Source: an uncultured Lacticaseibacillus sp. (GTDB taxonomy: Bacteria; Bacillota; Bacilli; Lactobacillales; Lactobacillaceae). Taken from it: a DNA stretch of 64,000 nt. Position numbers and translations under genes: made by a program. Below, piece after piece: positions 36,562-44,843 of this stretch. The notes under the pieces are model-generated. The model was given only the letters and a program-made list of their open reading frames with translations. It was not told where the DNA came from and ran no database searches. The stretch is from the NCBI GenBank assembly GCA_934370925.1, contig CAKRNG010000002.1, positions 62,001-126,000 on the forward strand, given 5' to 3'. Each line of letters starts with the position of its first letter. Within the stretch, counting starts at the first letter, position 1.

Positions 36562-36621
36562 TCGGTCAGCAAAAGGCTTTTTTATCTTAGTTCTAAAGTT
36601 ATAGAAATATCGATTTGAGCT

Positions 36622-36668
36622 AAAAAGCACCTTGAACGGATGATTTTTCCCGTTCAAGGTGCTTTTTT
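36622..36668 (+). terminator. Terminator of the ArsR-type gene
   Basis: An 18-bp stem AAAAAGCACCTTGAACGG / CCGTTCAAGGTGCTTTTT with a ten-base loop and a six-T run, 60 bases after the stop. Confidence 0.92.
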
Positions 36669-37469
36669 GGTTGAGAGACGCAACAGGTTGCACAATAGGC
36701 TCATTTCGATTTGTTGTCTAATCAGGAAATAATTTAGCAGATACGCAGACATTAAGTTGAACGTGAATTTGATACCAATTGAATTTCATACGTTTGGTAT
36801 ACATGCTTACGGCTAGCATATTTTTACCAGGATTGGCTAAGTCACCATTCGTGATGTCCAGATTCTAGAGGTAAGCTGAATGACTTCAGTTACTGTGCGT
36901 ATCCGCGTATCTTCAAAGCACGACACGTCGCCAAATAATCTTTGTCGAGGGAAGAGCCATCACGTTTGCACATTGAACTTGGAACTTGATAGAAAACCAC
37001 ATTAAGCATCATCACAATCGGAAGTTGCCGTTTCTGGGTGGTTGGGGGAGCCGATTATTTCCTTCTTTTTTTAGTTTACATAATATATATTATACGCAGT
37101 AGACACGTCAGATATAATTGGCTTAACACCGCCAATTATTCGATTAAATCTGCCGCAAACCCGTACGCCCAGCAACCACGGTCCTGTACGCGGCACCCGC
37201 CCACCAATGCGTTGCCAGATTTTTACGCGCCGCTTTACGTCGATTTACGCGTCTCTAGTGACCAGTGCTCTAAGGTTTATTTAATTGTTAACGCCGAGCC
37301 TCAACTTAACCAACCATCAACTGAACGCAACGCAAGGCGCGACAGCGACGATTGCGTCAACAGCTTTTCCCACTGGATACTCCGAAACAACCCATAAAAC
37401 TTCATATTTCCGTGCTAAAGTCGTCTTTATTGGGGATTCACCAATCATACATATTCAGGAGGAAACAAA
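36669..37469. other. 800-base stretch without a convincing gene
   Basis: AT-rich in the left part. A 119-codon open frame (37038-37397) has no ribosome binding site and no protein-like composition. A TATAAT at 37113-37118 and the 75-base repeat copy (37293-37369) lie within. It may be a decayed gene or a regulatory region for the DUF4811-like gene. Confidence 0.5.
37293..37369 (+). repeat. 75-base dispersed repeat, copy 2
   Basis: Aligns with 5881-5955: CCGAG at the left, equal spacing, then GCAACGCAAGG, GCGACAGCGACG, TTGCGTCAACA and CTTTT. The right ~45 bases differ at only a few positions. Confidence 0.6.
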
Positions 37470-37937
37470 ATGATTCTCTTTATTTTGGCGGTTCTTGCTG
37501 TGGCATTCTTTATTATCATGATTTTCATAAAGCCCAGCGTATTTCGCAAATATGCAGCCATCACCACGGGTACATTACTCGTTATCGGCGTTGCACTGGT
37601 CGCCGCAACCATGCTGACAGGTTTTGGCTTTACACGTACCACCAAGCACACCATGGAGCCACTGACGGCACAGACCAAGATTACCAAGCAAGGATCCGGT
37701 AGCCAGTACAGCGTGCTCGTTAAGGATTCTGGTGGCCACAAACGCACGTTCACCAATAAAGGCAGCAATTCCGTTACCCTCAAAAAAGGTTATGCTGCTT
37801 ACATTGACCTCACACAGACGACTCAGCGTGCAAACAACGGCTTCTTCACATTCCTGTACCAGTACACGGGTATGAACAAACAGACGCTCGTGACGAAGGC
37901 CAAAATCATGACCGAAAGTTGGCAAACGTCGAAATAG
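37470..37937 (+). CDS. DUF4811-like membrane protein
   Basis: 155 residues. Two hydrophobic segments (about 1-21 and 28-50) are followed by a Thr/Lys-rich extracytoplasmic domain of beta character (SQYSVLVKDSGGHKRTFTNKGSNSVTLKKGYAAYIDL). The length and layout fit my recollection of the DUF4811 family, found mainly in lactobacilli and without known function. A strong AGGAGG lies before ATG 37470. Single gene with its own terminator. Confidence 0.75.
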   Translation: MILFILAVLAVAFFIIMIFIKPSVFRKYAAITTGTLLVIGVALVAATMLTGFGFTRTTKHTMEPLTAQTKITKQGSGSQYSVLVKDSGGHKRTFTNKGSNSVTLKKGYAAYIDLTQTTQRANNGFFTFLYQYTGMNKQTLVTKAKIMTESWQTSK

Positions 37938-37946
37938 ATTAAACCG

Positions 37947-37994
37947 AAAACAGCCAGCAAAGGCCGAATAATCCGGATTTTGCTGGCTGTTTTG
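37947..37994 (+). terminator. Terminator of the DUF4811-like gene
   Basis: AAAACAGCCAGCAAA / TTTTGCTGGCTGTTTT with an inner CCGnnnnnnCGG stem, nine bases after the stop. Confidence 0.88.
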
Positions 37995-38176
37995 GTACAC
38001 AATCACAACGTCAATTGCCCTGTTGCAAATCCCCCTGCTCCCCTCACCCCCTATTAGCGCGCAGAGGCACGGTTGACGCAACGAGCATGTAGGAGACAAC
38101 GCAACGTGAAAAGGTCGTCCACGTGCCCTTATCAGCAAATAACACGCATATTTACATCCAGCCGTGCATCCCAACC

Positions 38177-38206
38177 AAAAACACCCGCGTTCTCCGCGGG
38201 TGTTTC
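38177..38206 (-). terminator. Terminator of the kinase/ECF pair
   Basis: AAACACCCGCG / CGCGGGTGTTT stem with a short loop, followed on the minus strand by TTTTTGG, 16 bases past the ECF gene stop. Confidence 0.8.
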
Positions 38207-38221
38207 TTTGTCGCCATTTTC

Positions 38222-38767
38222 CTACAAGTTGAAGCGGCGGAACATTGGCTTCAGGGCAAAGTACAGCACTGGCACAATAATGGCTGTCGCCACCGAGTTA
38301 ATAACCGTTGCTGGTAAGCTCAAAAATGCGGCGATGATGGCGGGAATAAAGTGATTCCCAACCAACATGGCTTCGACGGTTCCCACAGCGACTGTCGTGC
38401 AGATTTTGGTCAATCCCGCAATCACACCAAGTATAATCATGTTGCGGGGACGATCATCACCCTTAAACATGCGCAGAACAGCCGACAAGACCAACGCCAT
38501 TACCGCAACTTCTAGCACAGTGAGCCAGGACGTAGCGGCGTATCCGTTCAGCACGTCGAACCCACCTAGCCCGATTGCGGCCGCAATAAACCCGTAGCCG
38601 CCACCCAGGAAGATAATCGCCAAATCCATCAGTGGATTGCCGAAATGAATGAATGGTCGACCAACCATTGCGGGAATCGGAATACGCAAGGCAGAAATCC
38701 CGATGTAAATAATGGCCGCAAATAGCGCGGTAAACACAATTTTCCGTAACTTCGAACGCTGTCCCAT
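38222..38767 (-). CDS. ECF transporter S component, probably vitamin B6 type
   Basis: 181 residues with five to six membrane segments and the S-component start (KLRKIVFTALFAAIIYIGISALRIPIP). Such proteins bind a vitamin and share an energising module encoded elsewhere. The substrate is inferred from the upstream, translationally coupled kinase (two bases between stop and start): pyridoxine/pyridoxal or hydroxymethylpyrimidine. The GRPFIHFGNPLMDLAIIFLGG segment is what I expect of the PdxU/HmpT group. Confidence 0.8.
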   Translation of the reverse strand: MGQRSKLRKIVFTALFAAIIYIGISALRIPIPAMVGRPFIHFGNPLMDLAIIFLGGGYGFIAAAIGLGGFDVLNGYAATSWLTVLEVAVMALVLSAVLRMFKGDDRPRNMIILGVIAGLTKICTTVAVGTVEAMLVGNHFIPAIIAAFLSLPATVINSVATAIIVPVLYFALKPMFRRFNL

Positions 38768-38769
38768 AT

Positions 38770-39615
38770 CTATTTCTCCTTTAGTCCTAGTTGGGCAATA
38801 AGTGCGGGTAATCCGGGGGCGTATTGAACGCCGTAGCGACTATCTGCGCCGGACGACAATGTGCGCTGAATGGCCTGATCGATGAACGTCAGGGCAATTT
38901 TACTTGTTTTACGCAGTGACTGTCCCAGTAACAGGCCAGATACCAGTACACTCGCAAAGATGTCGCCCGTGCCGTAATAGGTGCCTGGACGGTGCGGTTG
39001 CTGCAAAACGAAAACTGCAGTATCTGTTCGCGTCATGCCCGCCGTGCCAAGCGTGCCGTCTGCTAGTGGTGTTCCCGTAATCACAACGTCAACGTGAAAG
39101 GTTGCGACCAACTCCCGAACCATTTGCCGTAGTTGCGTTGTCGTTAGTGGCGCCTGCGTGGGTGTTTGACCTAATAAAAGGGCCGCCTCCGTCACGTTCG
39201 GCGTCATAACAGTTGCGTCGCGCACAAGTGCCCGCATTTCGGTCACGTAAGCGTCTGTGAAGCCCCGGTACAAACGACCACCATCGCCCATAACTGGATC
39301 CACCAACCGCACACGCGCCGTGGACAGCGTTGGGAGCCATGTCCGCCACACCGGCAATGCACGTGCCCCTAGGTAGCCTAGATAGACACCCGCTGGATTA
39401 AGCTGTAGTTGCTGCCAATGCGCGAGGGTTGGTGCCATGCTCGCAGATAAATCCGTGAAGGTGTTTTCCGCAAAGGCCGTATGCGTCGACAAAATGGCGG
39501 TCGGAAGCGTACATGGTTCAATATTCAGCGCCGCCACAATCGGTAACGCCACGCCCATCGAGACTTGTCCCACACCCGATAAATCCTGACTAATAATCAT
39601 CCGTGGACTTTCCAT
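38770..39615 (-). CDS. Pyridoxal/pyridoxamine kinase-type PfkB-fold kinase
   Basis: 281 residues of the ribokinase-like vitamin kinase group. The start ISQDLSGVGQVSMGVALPI carries the substrate-side Gly loop, DPVMGDGGRLY the ATP-side motif, and YGTGDIFASV the anion hole with catalytic Asp. It probably makes PLP (or HMP-P) from the imported vitamin. ATG 39615 is chosen over the upstream in-frame ATG 39648 because AAAGGGA lies near it and homologues start here. Operon with the ECF component. Confidence 0.82.
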   Translation of the reverse strand: MESPRMIISQDLSGVGQVSMGVALPIVAALNIEPCTLPTAILSTHTAFAENTFTDLSASMAPTLAHWQQLQLNPAGVYLGYLGARALPVWRTWLPTLSTARVRLVDPVMGDGGRLYRGFTDAYVTEMRALVRDATVMTPNVTEAALLLGQTPTQAPLTTTQLRQMVRELVATFHVDVVITGTPLADGTLGTAGMTRTDTAVFVLQQPHRPGTYYGTGDIFASVLVSGLLLGQSLRKTSKIALTFIDQAIQRTLSSGADSRYGVQYAPGLPALIAQLGLKEK

Positions 39616-39707
39616 GGTCACCGTCCCTTTCTGAAACTCTTCCCACATTGTACTTGGTTTTTCACGGCTTGCCTATGCAATTCTGGCAAAATGACCACCC
39701 AAGACGC

Positions 39708-39750
39708 AAAAAAGACACCATGACAATTCAGAATTGGAATTGCTATGGTG
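39708..39750 (-). terminator. Probable ppaC terminator
   Basis: On the minus strand CACCATAGCAATTC and GAATTGTCATGGTG pair with one mismatch and are followed by TCTTTTTT. It lies beyond R3 in the ppaC direction and upstream of the kinase gene. Confidence 0.75.
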
Positions 39751-39766
39751 CCGATTTACTTTACGG

Positions 39767-39944
39767 GGGTGCCATAAGTCCAGAGCGCACGAACGTTACA
39801 TTCTAGTCGAGCTACGTGCCCCAGAAGTCTGCGCTTAACCCAGAATTGATTGCGGTGGAAGTGCACCACCTCCATCAATTCTACGTTAATGCTCAACTTC
39901 TGACCGGGGCACTTCGCTCTGTGCTTCGTCTTCTGGCGCAGCCT
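39767..39944 (-). repeat. Nested palindromic repeat R3 (inverted partner of R4)
   Basis: On the minus strand it starts GAGGCTGCGCCAGAAGACG three bases after the ppaC stop. It contains GTGCCCCGGTCAGAAG pairing with CTTCTGGGGCAC, and ends with the 3' module (GAATGTAACGTTCGTG, GGACTTATGGC). About 165 bases are almost identical to R4, differing mainly in the last 25. The central hairpin (ATTGATGGAGGTGG / CCACCGCAATCAAT region) differs from that of R1/R2. Confidence 0.85.
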
Positions 39945-39947
39945 CGC

Positions 39948-40874
39948 TTAGTTGAAGGCTTCAGTCAATTGTGGGACAACCTGCTTCTTACGGGAAACAA
40001 CGCCTGGCAAGTCGAGGCGCTTGTTGGCGTCAAATTGCTTACCAAATGCAGCTTCAACCTTGTCCGTTGCGCCGAGCGCGTAACCAACAGAGTTGCTGTT
40101 CAGGATGTCAGTTGCAACGGTCAAGAACAGGCCGTAACCTTCTGCATCGATTTCAGACTGCATGGCTTCCAGAATGGTGTCCTGGCGTGCGTAGATTTCG
40201 TTCAGGTCAACCGTGTTTACCTGTGCCACACGAACCTTGGTGCCGTTCATGTCGAACGTCTTCGCGTCACCATCGATGAGTTCCTTGTCCGTACGTGCGG
40301 CCAAGTTCGTGCCAGCCTTCAGCATGTTCAGGCCGTATTCACTCAAGTCAATGCCAGCAATTTCCTGAAGTTCAGCGAAAATCTGCTTGTCCTGTTCCGT
40401 TGTGGTTGGGCTCTTCAGCAACAACGTGTCGGAAATCAGACCAGAAGCCATCAAACCAGCTAGGGTTGGGGTAACTTCAAAGCCAGCAGCCTTGTACATC
40501 TTGTAAATGATGGAGTTACAGCTACCCAGTGGCTGAATGTTCATGTACAGTGGTGCGGCCGTTTCGAAGTTGGCTACGCGGTGGTGATCAACCACCTTAG
40601 CAACCGTCACCTTGTCGCGGTCGTCAACGGACTGCTGTGCTTCGTTGTGGTCAACCAGTTCAACAGTATCCGTTTCGGATGAAGCAGAAACCAGGACGCG
40701 TGGTGAGTCGACCTTGAAGTAGTCGAGTGCGTACTGCGTTTCGTCGTTTGGCGTACCCAAAGCAACGGCTTCAACATCCTTGTTACCATTCAGCTTTTCG
40801 TACTGCGCAAAAGTAATTGCGGACGTGATGGCATCGGTATCTGGACTCTTGTGTCCGAAAATCAAAGTAGACAT
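39948..40874 (-). CDS. ppaC: Manganese-dependent inorganic pyrophosphatase (family II)
   Basis: 308 residues, DHH-family. N-terminal domain motifs are [13 protein letters not shown] and DHHRV (metal ligands), and the C-terminal domain has SRKKQVVP with the phosphate-binding Arg/Lys residues. It hydrolyses pyrophosphate released by biosynthesis, cytoplasmic. AAGGAG precedes ATG 40874. The gene is bracketed by R3 immediately downstream and R4 about 40 bases upstream, so its promoter must lie in R4, beyond it, or be supplied by read-through. Confidence 0.95.
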   Translation of the reverse strand: MSTLIFGHKSPDTDAITSAITFAQYEKLNGNKDVEAVALGTPNDETQYALDYFKVDSPRVLVSASSETDTVELVDHNEAQQSVDDRDKVTVAKVVDHHRVANFETAAPLYMNIQPLGSCNSIIYKMYKAAGFEVTPTLAGLMASGLISDTLLLKSPTTTEQDKQIFAELQEIAGIDLSEYGLNMLKAGTNLAARTDKELIDGDAKTFDMNGTKVRVAQVNTVDLNEIYARQDTILEAMQSEIDAEGYGLFLTVATDILNSNSVGYALGATDKVEAAFGKQFDANKRLDLPGVVSRKKQVVPQLTEAFN

Positions 40875-40911
40875 GAATAAATCTCCTTAAAAATAAAGTA
40901 TGAAATGAGGC

Positions 40912-41100
40912 TAAGGCTGCGCCAGAAGACGAAGCACAGAGCGAAGTGCCCCGGTCAGAAGTTGAGCATTAACGTAGAATTGATGGAGGTGGTGCACTTC
41001 CACCGCAATCAATTCTGGGTTAAGCGCAGACTTCTGGGGCACGTAGCTCGACTAGAATGTAACGTTCGTGTGCTTTGGACTTACGGCGCAGCTTCAGCCC
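40912..41100 (+). repeat. Nested palindromic repeat R4
   Basis: Plus-orientation copy: GGCTAAGGCTGCGCCAGAAG at the left and GGCGCAGCTTCAGCC at the right form long imperfect terminal arms. Inside are GTGCCCC..CAGAAG / CTTCTG..GGGCAC and the 3' module ending TTGGACTTACGGCGCA. Near-identical inverted copy of R3. It occupies most of the space between ppaC and the LysR gene, on the promoter side of ppaC. Confidence 0.85.
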
Positions 41101-41148
41101 CGGCGAAAACCCCACAGCTGTACCCAAAATGACGGCACAGTCGGTTAA

Positions 41149-42132
41149 TTAATCACCATTGCTCTCAGCGATAAGTCTACCACTGTTTTTGACAACCCGC
41201 GACAGGTAATCTGTTTCAGCGAGGTATGCATCCAGTTCATCCAGGAAGTTGGCAATTCGTGGAATCTGATCCTTGCCTTCACGGTAAACGAAGCTCAGTT
41301 CAAAGTGAATGGCGGGGTCGAAACTGGCAGCTTCTGCCGTGATTTCGTTCTGGTGTGCCACGTAGAAACTAGCTGGCAGCGCGGTGTCGACTGCTGTCCG
41401 GTTGGAGAACTCAGCAATCTGGTAAGGCGTCGTGAACTGCGCAACGGGCTTTGGAATCGTCACGAGCTGGTTCTTGTACATCTCACGCATGAGGTGCGCC
41501 AAGAAGTAGTCATCTGGGTAGGAAACCCAAGGGCTATCCACCGTTTCGCTGAAGGAAACAGATTCCCGACCAGACAGCGTGTCATCGTGGTGCAAGAACA
41601 TCAGCTGTTCTTCGAAGATGGTCCGCGACTGGTATGGCTTCCAGTTCTTGATGGAGTCATCTGGTAGGTACATCACAGCCAGATCAATCTGGTTGTTCTC
41701 AAGGTGTTCCCAGATTTCGCGACGTGTCATCATGCGGAAGCTAACGTTAATATCCGGATGCATCCGGTAGTAGTTCGCGATGAACGCGTTAAACACAGAG
41801 TCCTCAATGGATGCCAAGAAGCCAATCGAAATGGCCCCAGACGTTGCACTCGTGGACCGCTGAATCTCGTCCGTTGCTTGGTTCAGCACTTCGTAGATTT
41901 CTTGCGTTGCCGCGAGCATGGTTGCCCCGGCGTCAGACAGGTGCAGCTTCTTCCCCACTGAGAAGAAGAGTGGTGCGCCCACCGTCCGTTCGAGCTTCTT
42001 AATCTGTTGCGTCAATGCCGGCTGTGTAATTCCAAGAATCTGCGCTGCTTGCGTATAGTTCATGGTCTCTGCGAGCTGGAGGAAATAGCTGAGTGTCTTG
42101 GAAGAAAAGATGTTTTCCTGCTTCGTTTTCAT
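41149..42132 (-). CDS. LysR-family transcription regulator
   Basis: 327 residues. The N-terminal winged helix-turn-helix (LQLAETMNYTQAAQILGITQPALTQQIKKLERTVGAPLF) is canonical, followed by an effector domain with GAISIGFLASIEDS as its first strand. The effector and target are not deducible; no divergent gene shares the promoter. ATG 42132 is preferred although a TTG two codons upstream is closer to the AAAGGAG site. Confidence 0.9.
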   Translation of the reverse strand: MKTKQENIFSSKTLSYFLQLAETMNYTQAAQILGITQPALTQQIKKLERTVGAPLFFSVGKKLHLSDAGATMLAATQEIYEVLNQATDEIQRSTSATSGAISIGFLASIEDSVFNAFIANYYRMHPDINVSFRMMTRREIWEHLENNQIDLAVMYLPDDSIKNWKPYQSRTIFEEQLMFLHHDDTLSGRESVSFSETVDSPWVSYPDDYFLAHLMREMYKNQLVTIPKPVAQFTTPYQIAEFSNRTAVDTALPASFYVAHQNEITAEAASFDPAIHFELSFVYREGKDQIPRIANFLDELDAYLAETDYLSRVVKNSGRLIAESNGD

Positions 42133-42208
42133 CGTCAATGCTTCTCCTTTGGCTGCTGACTATCTCACCCTCATTTGAGAGTGGCCTGATGCCAACCTGT
42201 TACCAATA

Positions 42209-42237
42209 ACTATAAGTTAATGGTTAATATATAGCAA
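42209..42237 (-). promoter_or_regulatory. Probable promoter of the LysR-type gene
   Basis: On the minus strand TTGCTA and TATAGT separated by 17 bases, about 75 bases before the start, in AT-rich DNA. Confidence 0.55.
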
Positions 42238-42350
42238 TAGTATTGACCAAAAATCTAACAATTTGATGATTATTAAATAAATCCCAAAACAACATCAATC
42301 CCACGGAGCACCCCAAGTCAGCGCCCCAAAGAACGACAACTTTGCCAATT

Positions 42351-42391
42351 AAAAAAGGCGAAACAAGTTGTTTAACCCCTCGTTTCGCCTA
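42351..42391 (-). terminator. parC terminator
   Basis: On the minus strand AGGCGAAAC / GTTTCGCCT stem followed by TTTTTT, 14 bases after the parC stop. Confidence 0.85.
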
Positions 42392-42404
42392 AATTAGCTG
42401 AAAG

Positions 42405-44840
42405 TTATATGAGCGTTTCCATCAACCGTATGTGTACGTACTGCGGTTCACCTAACGCATCTGTATCAAGCACGAAGGAACCGTTCCCGAAGCGGTCGCC
42501 GACTGGGTGATCCGCTGGGTTAATGGTGGTGATGGTGCCGTCAGGGGTCAGGACATCCATGACCACGCCCTCAGCAACAGCCCGCGCCGCAATAATCCGG
42601 TGGGGGCTCTTCTTCAGTTCCCGCAGAATCTGCAGGCCTCGTTTTGCCCGACTCGTTGGCATCACTTCACTAATCGGCATCTGCTTGAACGCCCCGCGCT
42701 GCGTCACAATCGCCACGCGTTCGTTCGTACTGTCAGCCAGAATGAAGTTCGCCACGGTATCGTCGTCCTTCAGGTTAATCATCTTCACACCCGCAGCCCG
42801 AGCACCCGTTACGGGCACTTCGGACGCGGCGAAACTCAGCCCATAGCCATGGGTCGTTGCCGTGAAGATAATCTGGTCGTCTGCCTTCTCGGTGTAGTAG
42901 AGGTCCGTCACGTGGGCATCCCCCTTCACCTTCATCGCCATCATCGGCTTGCTCCGGTACGTCCGCGTTGGCTGCAAGTCCGCCAGGCGGGTCTGCTTAA
43001 TCATGCCGTCGCTCGTCCCCAGAACAAACGTCCCTGGCAGCGTGAGGTCCTTAAAGGTAAAGACCGCCAGCACCTTCTCGTTCGTCCCCAAACCAACTGT
43101 CTGACTGAGGTGCTCTCCAGAATCCTTCCACCGTTCATCACTCAGCTCATGCACGGGCCGGTAGATGACGTTGCCGAGAGTCGTGAAGATGTAGACGTGA
43201 TCGAGGGTGGATTGTTGACCTTGGTAGATAATGAAGTCTTCATCTTTCAACCCGTTCTGACCAGCATCCACGGCTTGGTAACTACGCAAGCTACTGCGCT
43301 TCACGTAACCGTCGCGGGAAACAAGCACCATGACCTGTTCGTCCGCCACCATGACGGTTGTGTCGACTTCGAGCTGTTCCACTTCATTCTCGATGACGCT
43401 CTTACGTGGGGTCGCGTATTCTTGAGAAATCCGCTGCAGTTCCTTGCGAATCACCTTATCACGGGCACTCGGGTCGCTGAGAATCTGCTCGTATTCGGCA
43501 ATTGCCTGGGCTAATTCAGCAGATTCCTTCTGCAACGCGGTGATATCCGTGTTCGTCAGGCGGTACAGTTGCAGGGACACGATGGCTTCTGCCTGTTCCG
43601 GCGTGAAGTCATAGGCGGCGACCAAGTTGTTCTTGGCATCCCCCTTATCCTTGCTTCCCCGAATCGTCTTGATGACCTGGTCCAGAATCGACAGGGCCTT
43701 CATCAGCCCCTGAACGATGTGCTGTCGTGTCTGGGCTTTCTTCAAGTCGAACTGGGTCCGCTTGGTGACAATCTCGCGGCGGTGGGCCAGGTAGGCTTCG
43801 AGCATTGGCTTGAGGCCAAGCAACTTCGGCTGCAAGTCTGCAATCGCGACCATGTTGAAGTTGTAGGTCACCTGCATGTCCGTGTTCTTGAACAGGTAGG
43901 TCAAAATACCTTCCGCGTTGGCGTCCTTCTTGAGTTCAATGACCACGGACAAGCCGAAGCGGTCACTCTCATCCCGAATTTCGCTAATCCCATCGACCTT
44001 CTTGGCGAGCCGCAAATCATCAATCCGCTTAATCATCGTTGCCTTATTGACTTCATATGGCAACTCACTGATGACAATCTGCTGCCGGTGCCCGCGAACT
44101 TCGACGATTTCCGTCTTCGAGCGGACCACAATGCGGCCACGACCGGTTTCGTACGCCTTACGAATACCATCCAGCCCCTGAATAATCCCCCCAGTTGGAA
44201 AATCTGGGCCCTTCACGGCGGTCATCAGCTGTTCGAGGCGAATATCCGGGTCGTCCATCAGCATAAGCAATGCTTCAATGACTTCCCCTAGGTTGTGGGG
44301 TGGAATTTCTGTCGCGTAACCCGCCGAAATCCCAGTCGCCCCGTTCACAAGGAGGTTCGGGAAAGCAGCGGGTAAGACGGTGGGTTCCTGCAGCGTGTCA
44401 TCGAAGTTGAGCACCATATCCACGGTCTCTTTGTCGATATCCCGCAGTAGTTCACCCGAAATCTTGGATAAACGAGCTTCCGTGTAACGCATGGCAGCGG
44501 GTGGATCCCCGTCCATGGACCCGTTGTTCCCGTGCATCTCAATCAGGGGAAGCCGCAACTTCCAATCTTGCGAGAGACGCACCATGGCTTCATAGATGGA
44601 ACTATCGCCGTGGGGGTGGAAATTACCCATGACGTTCCCAACGGACTTCGCGGACTTCCGGAAACCCTTGTCGTACGTATTCCCGTCACGGTTCATCGCG
44701 TAGAGAATCCGCCGTTGAACGGGTTTCAAGCCATCCCGCACGTCAGGAAGCGCACGTTCTTGAATAATATATTTGGAATAGCGGCCGAAGCGGTCACCCA
44801 TGACCTCTTCAAGCGTTAATTCTTGAACTTGATTTGCCAT
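42405..44840 (-). CDS. parC: DNA topoisomerase IV subunit A
   Basis: 811 residues. The breakage-reunion domain carries catalytic Tyr119 ([11 protein letters not shown]), and the quinolone-resistance region reads [13 protein letters not shown] with Ser80 and Glu84, the susceptible form. The C-terminal pinwheel repeats follow from about residue 490. Subunit A cuts and rejoins DNA to decatenate sister chromosomes. The start is three bases from the parE stop, an operon with parE. Confidence 0.96.
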   Translation of the reverse strand: MANQVQELTLEEVMGDRFGRYSKYIIQERALPDVRDGLKPVQRRILYAMNRDGNTYDKGFRKSAKSVGNVMGNFHPHGDSSIYEAMVRLSQDWKLRLPLIEMHGNNGSMDGDPPAAMRYTEARLSKISGELLRDIDKETVDMVLNFDDTLQEPTVLPAAFPNLLVNGATGISAGYATEIPPHNLGEVIEALLMLMDDPDIRLEQLMTAVKGPDFPTGGIIQGLDGIRKAYETGRGRIVVRSKTEIVEVRGHRQQIVISELPYEVNKATMIKRIDDLRLAKKVDGISEIRDESDRFGLSVVIELKKDANAEGILTYLFKNTDMQVTYNFNMVAIADLQPKLLGLKPMLEAYLAHRREIVTKRTQFDLKKAQTRQHIVQGLMKALSILDQVIKTIRGSKDKGDAKNNLVAAYDFTPEQAEAIVSLQLYRLTNTDITALQKESAELAQAIAEYEQILSDPSARDKVIRKELQRISQEYATPRKSVIENEVEQLEVDTTVMVADEQVMVLVSRDGYVKRSSLRSYQAVDAGQNGLKDEDFIIYQGQQSTLDHVYIFTTLGNVIYRPVHELSDERWKDSGEHLSQTVGLGTNEKVLAVFTFKDLTLPGTFVLGTSDGMIKQTRLADLQPTRTYRSKPMMAMKVKGDAHVTDLYYTEKADDQIIFTATTHGYGLSFAASEVPVTGARAAGVKMINLKDDDTVANFILADSTNERVAIVTQRGAFKQMPISEVMPTSRAKRGLQILRELKKSPHRIIAARAVAEGVVMDVLTPDGTITTINPADHPVGDRFGNGSFVLDTDALGEPQYVHIRLMETLI

Positions 44841-44843
44841 CGA

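Noticed and set aside
37038..37397. 119-codon open frame in the gap before the DUF4811-like gene
   Set aside because: No ribosome binding site, composition unlike a protein, and it overlaps the 75-base repeat.
39816..40463. 215-codon open frame running from R3 into the antisense of ppaC
   Set aside because: Shadow of ppaC extended by chance through the repeat.
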